Shown: positions 1 through 11,419 of the stretch, piece after piece
Layout of the letters: every line of letters starts with the position of its first letter
How positions within the stretch are numbered: the stretch's first letter is position 1
Assembly: GCA_027943335.1 (NCBI GenBank)
Contig: BSBK01001537.1
Coordinates: forward strand, 1,506,501 to 1,570,500
From: Chamaecyparis obtusa
Taxonomy: Eukaryota > Streptophyta > Pinopsida > Cupressales > Cupressaceae
Direction: 5' to 3'
DNA length: 64,000 nucleotides
Program-made: the position numbers and the translations under genes
The notes under the pieces: model-generated
Told to the model about the DNA's origin: nothing
Database searches by the model: none
The model's input: only the letters and a program-made list of their open reading frames with translations

Positions 1-80
1 AAAAAAAAAAAAAAAAAAAATATAAATAAAAAAAAAAAAAGGAAAAAAGAAAAAGAAAAAGAAAAAGAGAAAAAAAAAAA
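1..80. repeat. A-rich low-complexity tract
   Basis: The first 80 bases are almost all A with scattered G and T. This could be the 3' tail of a retroposon or simple low-complexity sequence. Nothing left of it is visible, so the choice cannot be made. Confidence 0.8.
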
Positions 81-88
81 GCAATATC

Positions 89-461
89 GTACGGCACCGT
101 ACGGATCTATAAAGCCCCGTACGGCACCGTACGATAAAAAGGGCACGACGGCAGGGAAGTACGGTACCGTACTGAAGCATTATTGTGGTCGATACATTTA
201 CAAGTATTGTACGGCACCGTACGGAAAAGTGACGACATACAAGCTGAAACAAAAGAAATAAAGGTGTTGTACGGAACCGTACAAGGCGAGGACTGCAAGC
301 AAAGCACCGCACGGTGGATCAGTATACGGATTGTACTGGCCGTACCACATCCAGACGCAGCACGGGAAGGAGGCATAGTGTACGGTCATCAGATTGCAAA
401 GTATGAATACCAAGTCATATGGTAGCTGACGCACAACATAAGGGCATTTGTACGGCACGGT
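89..461. repeat. Array of GTACGG-NN-CCGTAC palindromes
   Basis: Five copies of a 14-base inverted repeat (GTACGG, two bases, CCGTAC) start at 89, 119, 159, 209 and 269. The fifth has an A-A centre and the third a T-A centre. Degenerate half copies follow near 333-345, 380 and 450-461. The sequence between copies is not repeated, so this is a dispersed motif cluster rather than a simple tandem satellite. It lies upstream of the long ORF at 1083 and may belong to the regulatory region of that element. No binding protein can be named. Confidence 0.8.
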
Positions 462-735
462 TGGAGGAGGTCTGAGGATTCAGTACAGCATTGGGATGTG
501 TGAAGGGAAAGCATGAAGGAAGAAATTCATATGGTATAAAAAAAAAACAAAAAAAAAACGACGACAAAACAAAGCAGCTCATATTGAAGAACGAATGGTA
601 CCGAAGGGAAGGGTATGAGCAGGAAGTAAGGGAAACATAAGCGGTTTGCGGAAAAGAGCATGGGAGCAGACGAAATTCACAAAAATAGGGTGTTTCATAG
701 ACTTTGAAGGTTCTAAAGAGCAAGGGAGCGCGCCT

Positions 736-808
736 GAGGCTCTGCCCCAAGACCCCGCGGGGGCGCTGCCCCTTGACCCCGTTGGGGGCGTTGCCCGCTA
801 GACCCCCA
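736..808. repeat. GC-rich short tandem repeat, about 25-bp unit
   Basis: Three diverged units share the pattern GGCnnTGCCC followed about ten bases later by GACCCC and a G run. They form a G+C-rich island in otherwise A+T-rich DNA, just upstream of the ORF at 1083. I cannot assign it to a named repeat family. It is probably part of the 5' non-coding part of the same element. Confidence 0.6.
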
Positions 809-1082
809 GTCGGTTTAGTTATCAACCCTTGGAGAGTGTGACCAGTTGATGAGACCCGGAGCTGCTACATATTTGCATTGGCTGAAGGAAGTTGATTTGT
901 ACTGTAAGAGGAGGAATTTAAAAAAAAACAAAAACGGTTAAGACCGTTATTGTTGGACACTGCATAGTAGTATGGGATCACGACAGCATAGTATTTGGAG
1001 ACAGAAATTACAGGTTTCAAAACCAGCCAGTAGCAGTAGAGGACCGAGGGTTTCATAGTCTAGAGTCCGCATTGCTGGTAGC

Positions 1083-3482
1083 ATGGATACTGCTAGAAAG
1101 CACCGTCCACACGTACAGCAGCCACAAGCACAAAAGGAAGAGATTACTTGGAAGACTGTGACATTCGAGGGTTTGAGTGGAGTGGAGTGCCGAACATGGT
1201 GGGATAACACTCCAGACGCACATTTTTTGAAGGGACAGCTTCGAAGAGCAGGAGTACACTGGGCAATTCAGATGCCTTTGCCCTCCATTAGGGAGTACGA
1301 GGGACCTCTCCGAGGCATGATTGATACATTCGATCGGGATAGCCGGCGTAGCACTCTGAAGTATTGTGGCACTGAGATACAGATTTCATTTTCTGCCCAG
1401 GAGATATCGAGGGTTTTTGGCATACCTGGCATGCACGGGAAGAAAATAGATTTAAAGCCCAGGAAACTGTCCCGCGAAGAAAAGGAAAAGTACATTAAGT
1501 TGGTTTCCAGAAACCTGTCTCAGAGTGAGTTGGAGTCATTGGCTGGCGCTTCTTCAAAGAATCGGGGAATCAAGAAATCATTTGTGGCTCCCGGAGAGTG
1601 GCGGTGTTTGATGGACATCGTGAAGAGCAGGTTGACCGGGGCTAGTAGGGCCTTCGACATTGCCCTTACACATCTCATTTTCATGAACGGGATCCGTAAT
1701 GGTACGGTGTACGATTGGGCTTCAGTTATGGCGGAGAGGCTCTATGAGTTCATGACTCTACAGCATCGGACATTTTACATGCCCCATATTGCCATTGGGT
1801 TGTTCCTGAATGCTGCCCGAGAGCAGATTCTAGCAGAGAAGCTGAGGCCACAGCCAGTTGATATTGCTACGGGAGAGCCTCTTATCTTTCATTGGCGTCA
1901 CTTGGATGCTGGCGGAGTACAGACAGGGTCAAAGAGGAAGCGCCAAGTCCTCTTAGAGTCGGAAGGGGAGAATGTGGACAGTGGCCGAGAGGAGTCGAGT
2001 GAAGACTTGGAGGAGGAGGAGGAAGGCAGCGAGAGTGTTGCAGTGGGAGACTCTGACACTCTCGATACAGATGTACCATCTGAAAGTGCATTTGCTCCAA
2101 CTCCACCGTCTGAGAGTGCACCACCTCTTGTACTATTCACGCCACCAGTACCCTCGGCGACTGTTGCAGCGGGGACCTCTGTACCGTTCGGTACCACATT
2201 GGAGGCTGTACCCATGCCACGGTTTGGAGAGCTCCGGCCCCCTGTTGTGCTACACCTGGCGGGTCAGGCTTCCGAGCCACCTACAGCTCAGCCAACCGAC
2301 CCAGGACAGACTAGCAAAGATGGTGTTGGAGGTTTAGAGCAGGAGCAGACACAGCCGCGAGAGCAGGTTACATTGGATGTTGTTGGTACTGAGGCCATTG
2401 TGCGAGTTGGGCCAGGGGTATTGGAGGAGCCGGCTCGAGCGTTGCCGACGGGGGATGAGGACTCTTCAGTGTTGTCATGGTTGGAGCAGTTCACATTACC
2501 CCCGATAGCAGTGGCAGCTCCCATTTCACTTTCCCTTGCCAGAGTAGTGTTAGAGAGGCCTTCAGAAGTTATTGACCTGGATGCAGTGATGTCGCCACCA
2601 AGAGAAGAGCCAGTAGCCTAGGAGAGAGAGATATCCGAGAGACCAGTTCCTATGGAGGGATAGAGACCGCAAGCTGAGGCTAGTGAGGAGCCACCAGCCT
2701 TGACAGGGTCACGGAGGGCGGTGCCAGCGAGGGAGTCCGCGCAGAAAGTGTTGGAGCAGTATTTGGCGGATGTAGCCGCAGTAGCTGCTGGAGCCCAGCG
2801 GGTCATAGCCTCAGCAGAGCTTCAGGCTCAGGAGGGGGTTGCTGAGGAGTTGGAGCGCCTCTTGACCTTTGTGCGGGTTGGCTGTCCACAGGCATTTGCA
2901 GAGTGCTTTGAGGCTAGGGGATGGCCTACTCAGGAGTCTCTTACGATGTTGGAGGATTGGGCTCTTAGTGCGACGGTGGGCGAGAGCCGGATTCACGGTC
3001 TTATCCGAGAGTTAGAACAGGCCTTTCGAGAGGAGTATTTCACTCTCAAGCGGTTAGAGCATGCTTCCTCAGTACATCAGGCTACGGGATTGGCAGCAGA
3101 GGCAGCTCGGGAGGAGGCAGCTTCCCGTCTTACAGCTTTGGAGACTACAGTGGTTCAGGAGAGGGAGTCTTGGGCGGCTGAGCGGAGTACTATGGTGTCG
3201 GAGTTGGACACTTTACGGGCTGCATTGGAGATTGAGCGTGCCGAGCGGGCTCTTCTTGGGACTCGGCTTGGTTTTGCTTTGGAGACTGTGGATGTGAAGG
3301 AGAAGGCAGTGCTCGAGGCAGCTAGCATGGTTCGGAAGGCTATGGAGCTTAAGATGAGGGCAGAACAGGCTTTACAGCTTCGGACAACTCAAGTGTACGA
3401 GTTGCGGGCTAAAGTCACTTCCGGCACAGCCACAGCCGCGCCATCACCATCAGGGACGCTTCCTACGCCCCCTCCTGAGTAG
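1083..3482 (+). pseudogene. Long ORF of unknown function carried by an LTR-type element, interrupted by two in-frame TAG codons
   Basis: Reading from ATG 1083, one frame stays open for 800 codons except for TAG at 2619-2621 and TAG at 2661-2663. The predicted protein has three parts. Residues 1-280 are a globular region with motifs such as ISRVFGIPG and an alternating hydrophobic pattern. Residues about 285-520 are acidic and Pro/Ser/Thr-rich. Residues about 545-780 are Ala/Glu/Arg-rich and very likely coiled coil. I see no zinc knuckle, protease, RT, RNase H or integrase motif. Only 75 bases after its stop come a polypurine tract and a TG dinucleotide, so the ORF sits where some plant Ty3 elements carry an additional ORF. 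I do not recognise the family, though the layout recalls uncharacterised plant transposon ORFs. Alternative: a host gene captured by a retroelement. Confidence 0.6.
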
Positions 3483-3542
3483 TTTGTAGTAGGCTCATTT
3501 TTGTCTATGTTATATTTTGTAAAAGTCGTCGGAGCTGACTTG

Positions 3543-3724
3543 TTTTTTGGGGGGGATGTTGTTGTCGGTATATTTTGTATGTACGGGTGTTGTGTAATAA
3601 ACTTATGTTAATCTCGGCAGTTAGTACCGAGAGTGTGAACCGTTACGACGTGACGTTTCGGTGGTGTCTCTTCGGAGGTTATATGTACACATTGCTCTGA
3701 GTGTGAATGACATGATTTGGTTTT
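3543..3724 (+). mobile_element. Polypurine tract and start of a truncated 3' LTR
   Basis: T6G7A at 3543-3556 is directly followed by TGTTGTTGTCGG at 3557, the usual polypurine-tract/LTR junction of plant LTR retrotransposons. The LTR is cut off near 3724, where unrelated Copia coding sequence begins. The 5' LTR would lie left of the window. This makes the ORF at 1083-3482 part of an LTR-type element. Confidence 0.55.
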
Positions 3725-3794
3725 TTGAGTACTTTATGTTTACCAAATTGCAATACTTTCCTGTGTTCATGTTTATCAGTTAATGTGTGTTTAT

Positions 3795-4796
3795 GCAACT
3801 ATTCTTGTTGCCCGAGAGGGAAAACACACCTAATTGCTGAAATCTTTGTAGATGACATCATCTTTGGAGGAGATGACAGGATGAGCAAAGCTTTTGTTGA
3901 AGAAATGAAGAAAGAATTTGAAATGTCTATGATAGGAGCCATAAAATTCTTCATTGGACTACAGGTCCATCAGCTAAAAGAAGGTATTTTTATCTCCCAG
4001 TCCAAGTATGTAGAAGAAATTCTTAAGACTTTTGGACTTGAAGAATCCAAACCGGTTGGTACTCCAATGATAACTAACCTCAAGTTATCAAAGGAAGATG
4101 ATGCAAAAGAAGTGAATGAAACACTGTATCGGTCCATGATAGGGAAATTACAGTATGCAGTACACAGTACACCAGACATTGCACATGCGGTTGGCATAGT
4201 TGCAAGATTCTATGCACACCCCAAAGAGACATCTGATAGCAGTGAAGAGAATTTTCAGATACCTAAAGGGTACTGAGGAGTATGGCTTGTGGTTTCCTCA
4301 CAAGGGAGGCTTCCAAGTAAAGGTTTACACACATGCAGACTGGGCTGGCAATATTGATGACAGAAAGAGCACAAGTGGTGGTGCATTCTTTCTCGGTGGG
4401 AGGATTGTGTCATGGACAAGTAAGAAATAGAACTGCATCTCACAGTCTACAACAGAAGCTGAATATATTGTTGCAGCAATTAACTGCACACAGGTAATCT
4501 GGATCAAACAGCTACTGGAAGGAATCTAAGAATCGATAACTGAAACGATTGCAATATACTGTGACAACACCAGTGCAATAAACATATCCAAAAACCCTAT
4601 CATGCACTCCAAGACAAAGCACATTGCCATCAAGTATCACTACTTAAGAGAGTTGGTACAAAACAAAGAGGTAAGATTGGAGTATGTTCCCACAAAAGAA
4701 CAGATTGTTGATATCTTCACAAAGCCATTACCAAAGAGTACTTTTGAGTATCTCAGAGGTAAACTAGGGGTGATACCCCTCCCTGATCATCAGTAA
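3795..4796 (+). pseudogene. Copia pol remnant: end of reverse transcriptase plus RNase H
   Basis: The frame from about 3834 encodes the RT active-site block FVDDIIFG (the YVDD equivalent), then the FFIGLQV and GIFISQSKYV blocks typical of Copia. A frameshift near 4230 leads to the RNase H part with YTHADWAG and RKSTSGGAFF. This is followed by TAG at 4428, the SQSTTEAEY block, TAA at 4527, and a terminal segment (4602-4796) with the TKHIAIKYHY and DIFTKPLP motifs. The 5' half (gag, protease, integrase) is absent. The order and motifs are diagnostic of Ty1/Copia. The element is dead. Confidence 0.92.
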
Positions 4797-4892
4797 ACTT
4801 GTAAAGGTGTTCATTAGTTCATCATGTATTAACAGAGGATTTCACCTCATCTTATTTGGACTGATGAAAAGGACTGCAGCTCGAAGGGGGAG

Positions 4893-5073
4893 CAGATTTG
4901 ATAAAGGTAGTCTTTCTGACTAGCCTTTGGCATTATTGTCAAAAGGGGAGAGTTTGGCAATACAATAACCGGTAGATGATAGGCCGACAGTGACAACACA
5001 GAAGATTGTTGGCATAAGGACAGGCAATATGATTGCCTATTAAGGTTTTGCCATCAAGGCCAAAGGGGGAGAT
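4893..5073 (+). other. Three polypurine-tract-like runs before the Copia 3' LTR
   Basis: Purine runs of the type GAAGGGGGAG occur near 4893, AAAAGGGGAGAG near 4940, and AAAGGGGGAGA at 5062-5072. The last abuts the LTR. Multiplied polypurine tracts before the 3' LTR are a reported feature of Sireviruses, so this supports placing the element in that Copia lineage. Confidence 0.55.
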
Positions 5074-6518
5074 TGTTGGCATTAAGAGATGGTAACCGGT
5101 AAGCCTGCTACCGGTACATGGCAATTAAAGTATTGTTATTGATTGGCAAAAGAGGAAAGAGGTGCTTTGTCATCTCAATCTAAGGTCTAAAGATCCAAGG
5201 AGAACACCAGTGGTGGATCGGTATGTAAAGAGATTGGTTTGTCAACTGGTGATACTATGCAAGAAAGAAGAGACTGTATCTACTCATCAAAAGAAACCGG
5301 TTACTAAGCAAAATGCGTCGGCAGCCAAGGAAATGATTCAACTGAGGATTGGGATACAACCGGTGTCAACTACGCAACCAAGGAAAAGGTGCAACTGGTA
5401 AGCAAAGGAAGGAAAAGTGATAGGTGAAAGTTCTTACCTGTTCACAACATGAGGATCTCAACCGATCAAGTGAAGACTTCGGTATGATAAGAACCGGGAA
5501 AGTCATAGTCAACTATCTGTTTAAACCAACTCTTTGACTGAGATTTATTGCAACCAAGATTTACTTCACTAAATCCGGAAGACTTTGAGTTAACATGGTG
5601 ATCGGTTCGAGGCGCGTTTAAAAATTTTAAAGCTGAAGTCTGTGGCTTTAAAACATGGAGTTATCTCATACAAAGGAAAGGTGATTGACACACATCTATT
5701 GTTTTCTTCATAAAGTAGATAAAGCAAGGGCATGCATCGGATGTTTCCCCAGTGAACTAATACTCCACTGGGTGATGAATCCAAAGGAGATTTGTATTAG
5801 GTTGTGCATGAGTAGCGCAATTAGGGCAAGGACTCTATATATTCTTCAGCTTGTTAAGAATATAAGTTGCCCTCATTTTGCCAAAGAAAAGAGTGAACTT
5901 GTACGCTGAAGAAGCTAAGGTGAATAGAAAAGAGAAGAAAAGAGAGAAGAGTGCAAAAAAGCACAACAGAAAAGGAGAACATACTAGCGGCGACCGGTGA
6001 TATTTGTCAGTTGAGCATAACAGAGATCTTATCAGGCTATGCAAAACCATTTGTAAAAGGTCAATCCTTCTATTGTTTTCTAACAATTACAATAGTTAAA
6101 TCCCAATATTTTGGGTGGACTTTAACAGGTCCCTTGTACTAAATCTCTTAACCCGGTGACATCTTTTCAAGTGTTCTAAGTCCTCTAACCAGACAGTCAC
6201 TAACCGGCCTTATTGTATCAAATCCCTTAATCGGGTCGCATCTGATAGTGCGTTGTAATCCTTTAACAAGGAAGGGTCCTAACAGGGCGCACATCAGAAG
6301 AGTGCAGAATTTGTGAGGTCTCCTCACACTGTGGTTTTCACCCAATTTGGATTTCCATGTGATAAATCTGGTGTCACTTTGTGATTGATTGCTTGATGCT
6401 ACTTTCATGCTTGAATTTGTTTTGCTTGCAGTTTTAAGTACATTTCGTCAGATTTATTAAGGAAAGTTTTATAGGTGTTGATTCACCCCTACCCTCTCAG
6501 CACCGGTTGGGACTGTCA
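5074..6518 (+). mobile_element. 3' LTR of the Sirevirus-like Copia element
   Basis: The LTR begins TGTTGGCATT directly after the polypurine run. It ends near GACTGTCA, after a GATTCACCCCTACCCTCTC stretch. A similar GATTCACCCCCTCCCCCTCTC stretch (read on the minus strand) precedes the LTR end and tRNA-Met primer site of the other Copia element at 17686, which supports the placement. The right edge is estimated without a second LTR copy. A TATA-like CTATATA at 5834-5840 is a possible promoter. Confidence 0.6.
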
Positions 6519-6622
6519 AAAGCATGTGTTTTTTAATTGACAAAACGTGACTGTCGTGGCGTGAGCTATCTATCTTGGACCCGATGAGTTTTGCCATAAC
6601 TCGATGACTTGCTGAGTCATGC

Positions 6623-7070
6623 GAGTTAGGTGCAAAATTCGCCGAATCAAGCTGGCAAGTCAAAAAAACTTGCCAAGGCTTCCTTGGATCCTGGTGAGTT
6701 TGGATTCTCTGGTTTAGAGATCTAATCTAATCCTAGAATGCGAGGAATAGTGAATACCTTTGGGACTTTACTAAACTTATTCTTGTCTTCAACTTCACTA
6801 AGCTAGTGCAATCTTCTAAGGTAAGTGAAAGATGTTCAAATTATCACCACTACATCAACACTATCAATGAATGCATATTGGTGTGCAAGCAATAATTGAA
6901 GTTAAAATCATTAATCTTCCAGTTGACCACGCAAGGCAAACTTTCAATCAATAAATTGCTAGTGGTATGGACTATGTTAGCTTCACAAAGATGGATTCAC
7001 AATTATTTTCATTCAACTAAATTACTTAAAACAAATTCTAAAATAGATTACTTGAATCAAATTCTAGACT
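6623..7070 (-). repeat. Repeat copy A, an LTR fragment split by the 7071-12332 element
   Basis: This stretch is a close direct repeat of 12463-12909. Its remaining piece (AGACTATATTGAGAGATCAAAG) lies on the far side of the inserted element at 12333-12354. It is also homologous, in inverted orientation, to the sequence flanking the hAT element at 42951-47029, which carries a TATA box (CTATAAAAGG) upstream. It is therefore probably an LTR fragment read on the minus strand. Confidence 0.75.
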
Positions 7071-8030
7071 TGTTGGCTAAAAATTTTGTAAGTCGCTAAG
7101 ACTACACCTTACAAAATTGTAATTTTAGGCAACGTCTCATGAGATAAATCTCTCCTCTCAGCAATAGGGGAGACTCCCTTCTTACCGTAGGTGGCTTCAA
7201 TGGGAACTTAACTGAAATTACAAAAAAGGCGGTTCTCTTAATCAATTCCTCTTTTTTCAGGAATGATTTGCATACAACTACAACTTTCCAACTTAACAAA
7301 AAGTGCCTTATTGCTACGATAATACCGGTGACCTTGGAGTTGACATAAGAACAATACCAGGGGCAGCAGCTTTCTTTTTATATTTTGTGAAACAAAAATA
7401 GGAACCCAAAGTCTCCTGCGCTTGTCTCGTGAGGATTCAAGCAGAATAACTAGTAAAGCACAAAGTCTCTTACTGGATACTCTCAAATTTAATAAAAACA
7501 CTTACAACTGAAGCCCAAAGTCTCCAGCTCTAAGTAATTGTAGCCACTACTATCTATCACAACTTGTCCTTCTGCAGCACAAAGTCTTCAAAAGTTCAAA
7601 TTGGCTCTGAATGCAACAGGCAGCTCAAAGTCTGTGCAATTGAATCCAAATCCCTCTTGAATCAAAGCATTAAAATTCACAATCAACTCAAGAAAATGTC
7701 GTCACATAACAGTTTGAATTGGCACAAAGTCTTAAAACAATCTGCCTCTTTTATTGAAAGCAATCTGATTTACATCTAAGCACAAAGTTTTAGAGTGCAC
7801 AATACAAATTGGCAAAATTTTCTTGCCTTGCCAAAAGATGATTATTTACAATGAGCTCCCTCCTTTATATAGGAAAAGAGGAGAGAAAAAGGTGGTGAGA
7901 AAAGAGGAAAATCCTCAACCACCTTGACTTATTCCCTAACTAACTAACTAACTAATTTTGACTTTTTCAAAGTTGCATGCCTAATGCACTTGCAACTTGA
8001 TTACATGTTACAGCTTTGCATGTGATACTA
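7071..8030 (-). repeat. Left inverted LTR-like arm
   Basis: This arm matches the reverse complement of the right arm over most of its length. Shared blocks include the terminal 45 bases, the block AGGTGGCTTCAATGG, several AAAGTCTC/GAGACTTTG blocks spaced 60-90 bases apart, and a TATA box at 7862-7871 reading leftward. The inner edge is diffuse, somewhere near 8030-8100. It has no coding capacity of its own. Confidence 0.75.
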
Positions 8031-8944
8031 TCACATGCAATTACATGTGTCAAATACAAATTACAAAGACACGATGAAAATATTCTAAGTGCCTAACAAG
8101 ACACGACACTTATTACATCATCATTTGTTTGTCTTCATGCTGCTACAGAATGCATGATGGTTGATATCCTCTAGTTTGGTGAAAGCATCTTGATCTGGAA
8201 CAGGAACCTGCATCCTTGGTTGTCTTGTATCATAATGGTCATTTCCTTGGAAAGTATCTCTTCTTGAAAGCATTCAATGCCCGCATCATTCCAGTCTTCA
8301 ACTCTTTGCATTTAGCATGGGATGATTCGTCTTTTGTAAATGGGGTTTTGAAATCCCATTACATGCCATTTTGGAGAGCACTTGTCATCCACAAATGGGG
8401 TTTAGAGGTCCATTTACAGCTTTTGGGAAAGCGAAAAAATTGTATGTGAATGCTTGGAGGTGAGCTTTTAGCTTGCATTTACTTGATGAGGAGGAACCTC
8501 CTTCTTGGGTAGATCTTGGATTGTTTCTGAAAACAATACAATCACAAACTTTTGAAGCCCAAAAATCCTTCTTTGAATCTCCAATCATGTAGCATGTGAC
8601 ATGAAAATTCCACAAGGTGAGAACATCTTTATGAGATGGATCCATTGCACTTTTTGGACGCACAAGAAGTGAGCTTGGGGTATTGTAAGTGGTTGGAATA
8701 CTTGTGAATAGCGGAAGAACAAACAGATTTGGGTTAGATTGGTTCTTGAGCTGTGAGAAAAACCAAAAATGGGTTTTTCAGAGGGTATTACATATGAATG
8801 GATGGCTGGAAACTTTTGGGACAGCGAATGGATATATGCGTTTGAGCTCAAAATGTGTGCTTATATGGTAGGAAAACCCAAAAACGAGTTTTTAAAAAGG
8901 AAAGCAAGCTCACTTTGCAACATGCTTTTGATAAGATAATTCTC

Positions 8945-11305
8945 ATGGAGCTGGCCCGGCAACTTATGTCCGTCCAAATGCATCAGAATGCATTACATAG
9001 ACCTGGTGTGGGGATTTCCTCTCGGAATCTTTTGAAAATCGGCGGGTACTCTATTGATACAGTTCCTAAGGCCAAGAACATGGAATATGAGCTTCAACAC
9101 ATTACTCTGAAGAAGTTCATGGCAAGAAGTCACTTTGATTGGCGGGGACTTAATGATATAATGAGGGGACAGTTTATACATGTCTACAGATTGGAGGACA
9201 TCTGGATAGATCTCCGTACTGAGCCGGACATAAGAAAGATGGATTATCAGCGTCTATCCCTCAAGCAGATTGTAGACTTTAATCTTGCTGATATTCCACC
9301 AGGTGTTGAGGATGATGATAACATCCTTGATCGAGATTACACTCGCAACCATGTTGAAGACTTGCCCATCACATCTCCTTCTTGGTCTGGTAAGGAGAAT
9401 GTTTCCATCTGGGATCGCTTTCAGTCCATTCTTGCAAATACCAATATCTGGTTAAAGCGAAGGGGCCTAAGGAGCATTAAGGTACAAGCCGGCAAAGATT
9501 TTGATCATGGTGGCCCACTTGGCTAGCGGTCAGAGATTAAGGGAAGAACCAAAGATGGTGCTTCATCTTCTGCAGTTGATCTTGCTGTTCCTATTGTACC
9601 CACTCTTCCAAAGCTCACCATTAAGGGGGGTAAAGATAGCGGGAGAGTTCTTGAGATTAAAGGTACAGAGTCTGAGAGGATTCAAGTTGAATCCAGCGAT
9701 GATGAGATGCCTGACTCACCTAAGGTGTCCTCACCGGATGTGCCTCCTCCAGATGTACCTCCTCCTGAAGATGATTTAGCTACCACCACTGTTCTTGGTT
9801 CTGCGCCAGCATCGGATGAATCTCCTGATTCACCTATGGGCACTGCCGCAGATGAATTCACTACAGGGCTCACACCTCCCATGGATTCGGTTTTGGTCAC
9901 ACTCGCTTTACCTGTTTCATCAGCTGCTCCTATTGTTGTACAGAAGGAGTCCTACCACAGTTTTGAGAGTGTGTTTGACGCATACTCTATGACTATCCCA
10001 TCCATGGTTACCTCTTCAGCGGCAGTATTGGATACTACTTTGGCACAATTAGATCATTTCATATCAGAGGTTACTCATGGTAGTCCTACACCTATGGCTG
10101 TCATGACAGAGGCTCTCCCTCTTGTTGCCATGGTTGCACATGCAGATCCAGTCACTACTTTGGCTATTACATCTATAGAAGTAACTTCCTCTTCTTTCTC
10201 TTTACCTCCTTGGATCACTGTCATAACACAAAAAAGAAAGAAGGAAGAGATTCCTTTGGAGGGCTTTGATTTCAAGCATGCTTCTAAGCCAAAAGCTCCC
10301 AAGAACAAGAAGGCAAAGACAGTCTCAAGAATTGTGGTGGAGGACAATTCCAAATATGCTGAGATTGCTGAACCTTTGGTTGATGAAATTACAGACAGTG
10401 TGCAGCTTTTTGATTTCAGGATCACAAGAGTGGAATTGGGGAAACAGACACGTTTGAGTTGTCAGCAGGATGCTCAAGACGCTGTCTTACAGCTCTCTCA
10501 AAAGAATGATCAACTTTGGGAGAGGAAAAATAAATTGAAAGAAGAAAATGCACGCTTGTTGAAAGTTATTAGCATGATGAATAACTCCCAGAATGCTGCT
10601 CCGATTTCAGTCTCGCATCGTGAAGACTATGACAAGCGTCACAAGAAGGCCAAGGCAATAGATGAATGGTCAGCACAGATAGAGACGCAGGGTGCGCAAG
10701 TGATTAAAGATTCACTTGAAGTCTTGAGGCATATTCGTATCACTGCCAGAGAAATCAGAAAGCATATCTCATCCTTCCAGCAGCAGTTGCAGATTTTAGG
10801 AGATCTTAATGTCTGGAAGACTTTACAGGACTTCGATCTTGAGAAATTGTGTCAGTTGGAGGTCATCTCTTCTGCTGATTCATATTTTGAATCTCTTGAT
10901 CTCATGGTTAACAAGGAAAAAGTGTTAAGTAAATTGACCACAGACTTATAGGATGTTCTGAGATCATGGGAGGAACAAGAGCTTCATATGGTGAAAGAAT
11001 TTGAGAAGATTTCCTGTGATGTTTCTTCTGGGCATAATGAGCAGATTGATGGGGAGATCATAGTGACAAGGTTTTCAGAGATAGTGCGCTCACATTCAGA
11101 TATTGATGACTTTGGTCCGGCTACATTGGATTGGTTCATGGAATGCAAGTTATCTTTGAATCAATTACAGAAACAAGCAACTGGGTACACAAAATCTCAC
11201 ATTTTGTGGAAGGCAATTGCAGTTGCTCAGCATACAGGATCCCTAGACCCTTCTGTTATTCATGAGTCTTTACGGAAGTTTGAAGCTTACGTAAATACTC
11301 TTTGA
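8945..11305 (+). pseudogene. Long ORF of unknown function inside the inverted-arm element, two in-frame TAG codons
   Basis: From ATG 8945 one frame runs to the stop at 11303-11305, about 787 codons, interrupted only by TAG at 9524-9526 and TAG at 10949-10951. Residues 1-190 form a compact region rich in aromatic and charged residues, with motifs such as FDWRGLND and WDRFQSIL. Residues 200-430 are Pro/Ser/Asp-rich with a DVPPPDVPPP repeat, followed by a basic cluster (KPKAPKNKKAK). The rest is heptad-like coiled coil. I find no gag zinc knuckle, RT, integrase, DDE transposase or BED finger. The three-part layout matches the ORF at 1083-3482, but no sequence similarity is obvious by eye. The function is unknown. 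Capture of a host gene or a highly diverged gag-like structural protein are both possible. Confidence 0.55.
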
Positions 11306-11419
11306 TGTAAATATTCTAAGTGTTTAGAACACTTTTTCTATGCTTTTTAGGTAGATTGACAGGTTACATGTAATTTATAAAATGTTTGTAAGTATGGGAA
11401 AACATATTCCTGTACACAT

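Noticed and set aside
89..282. CRISPR-like array because of repeated palindromes
   Set aside because: Repeats are 14 bases, spacing is uneven, there are no cas genes, and the DNA is eukaryotic.
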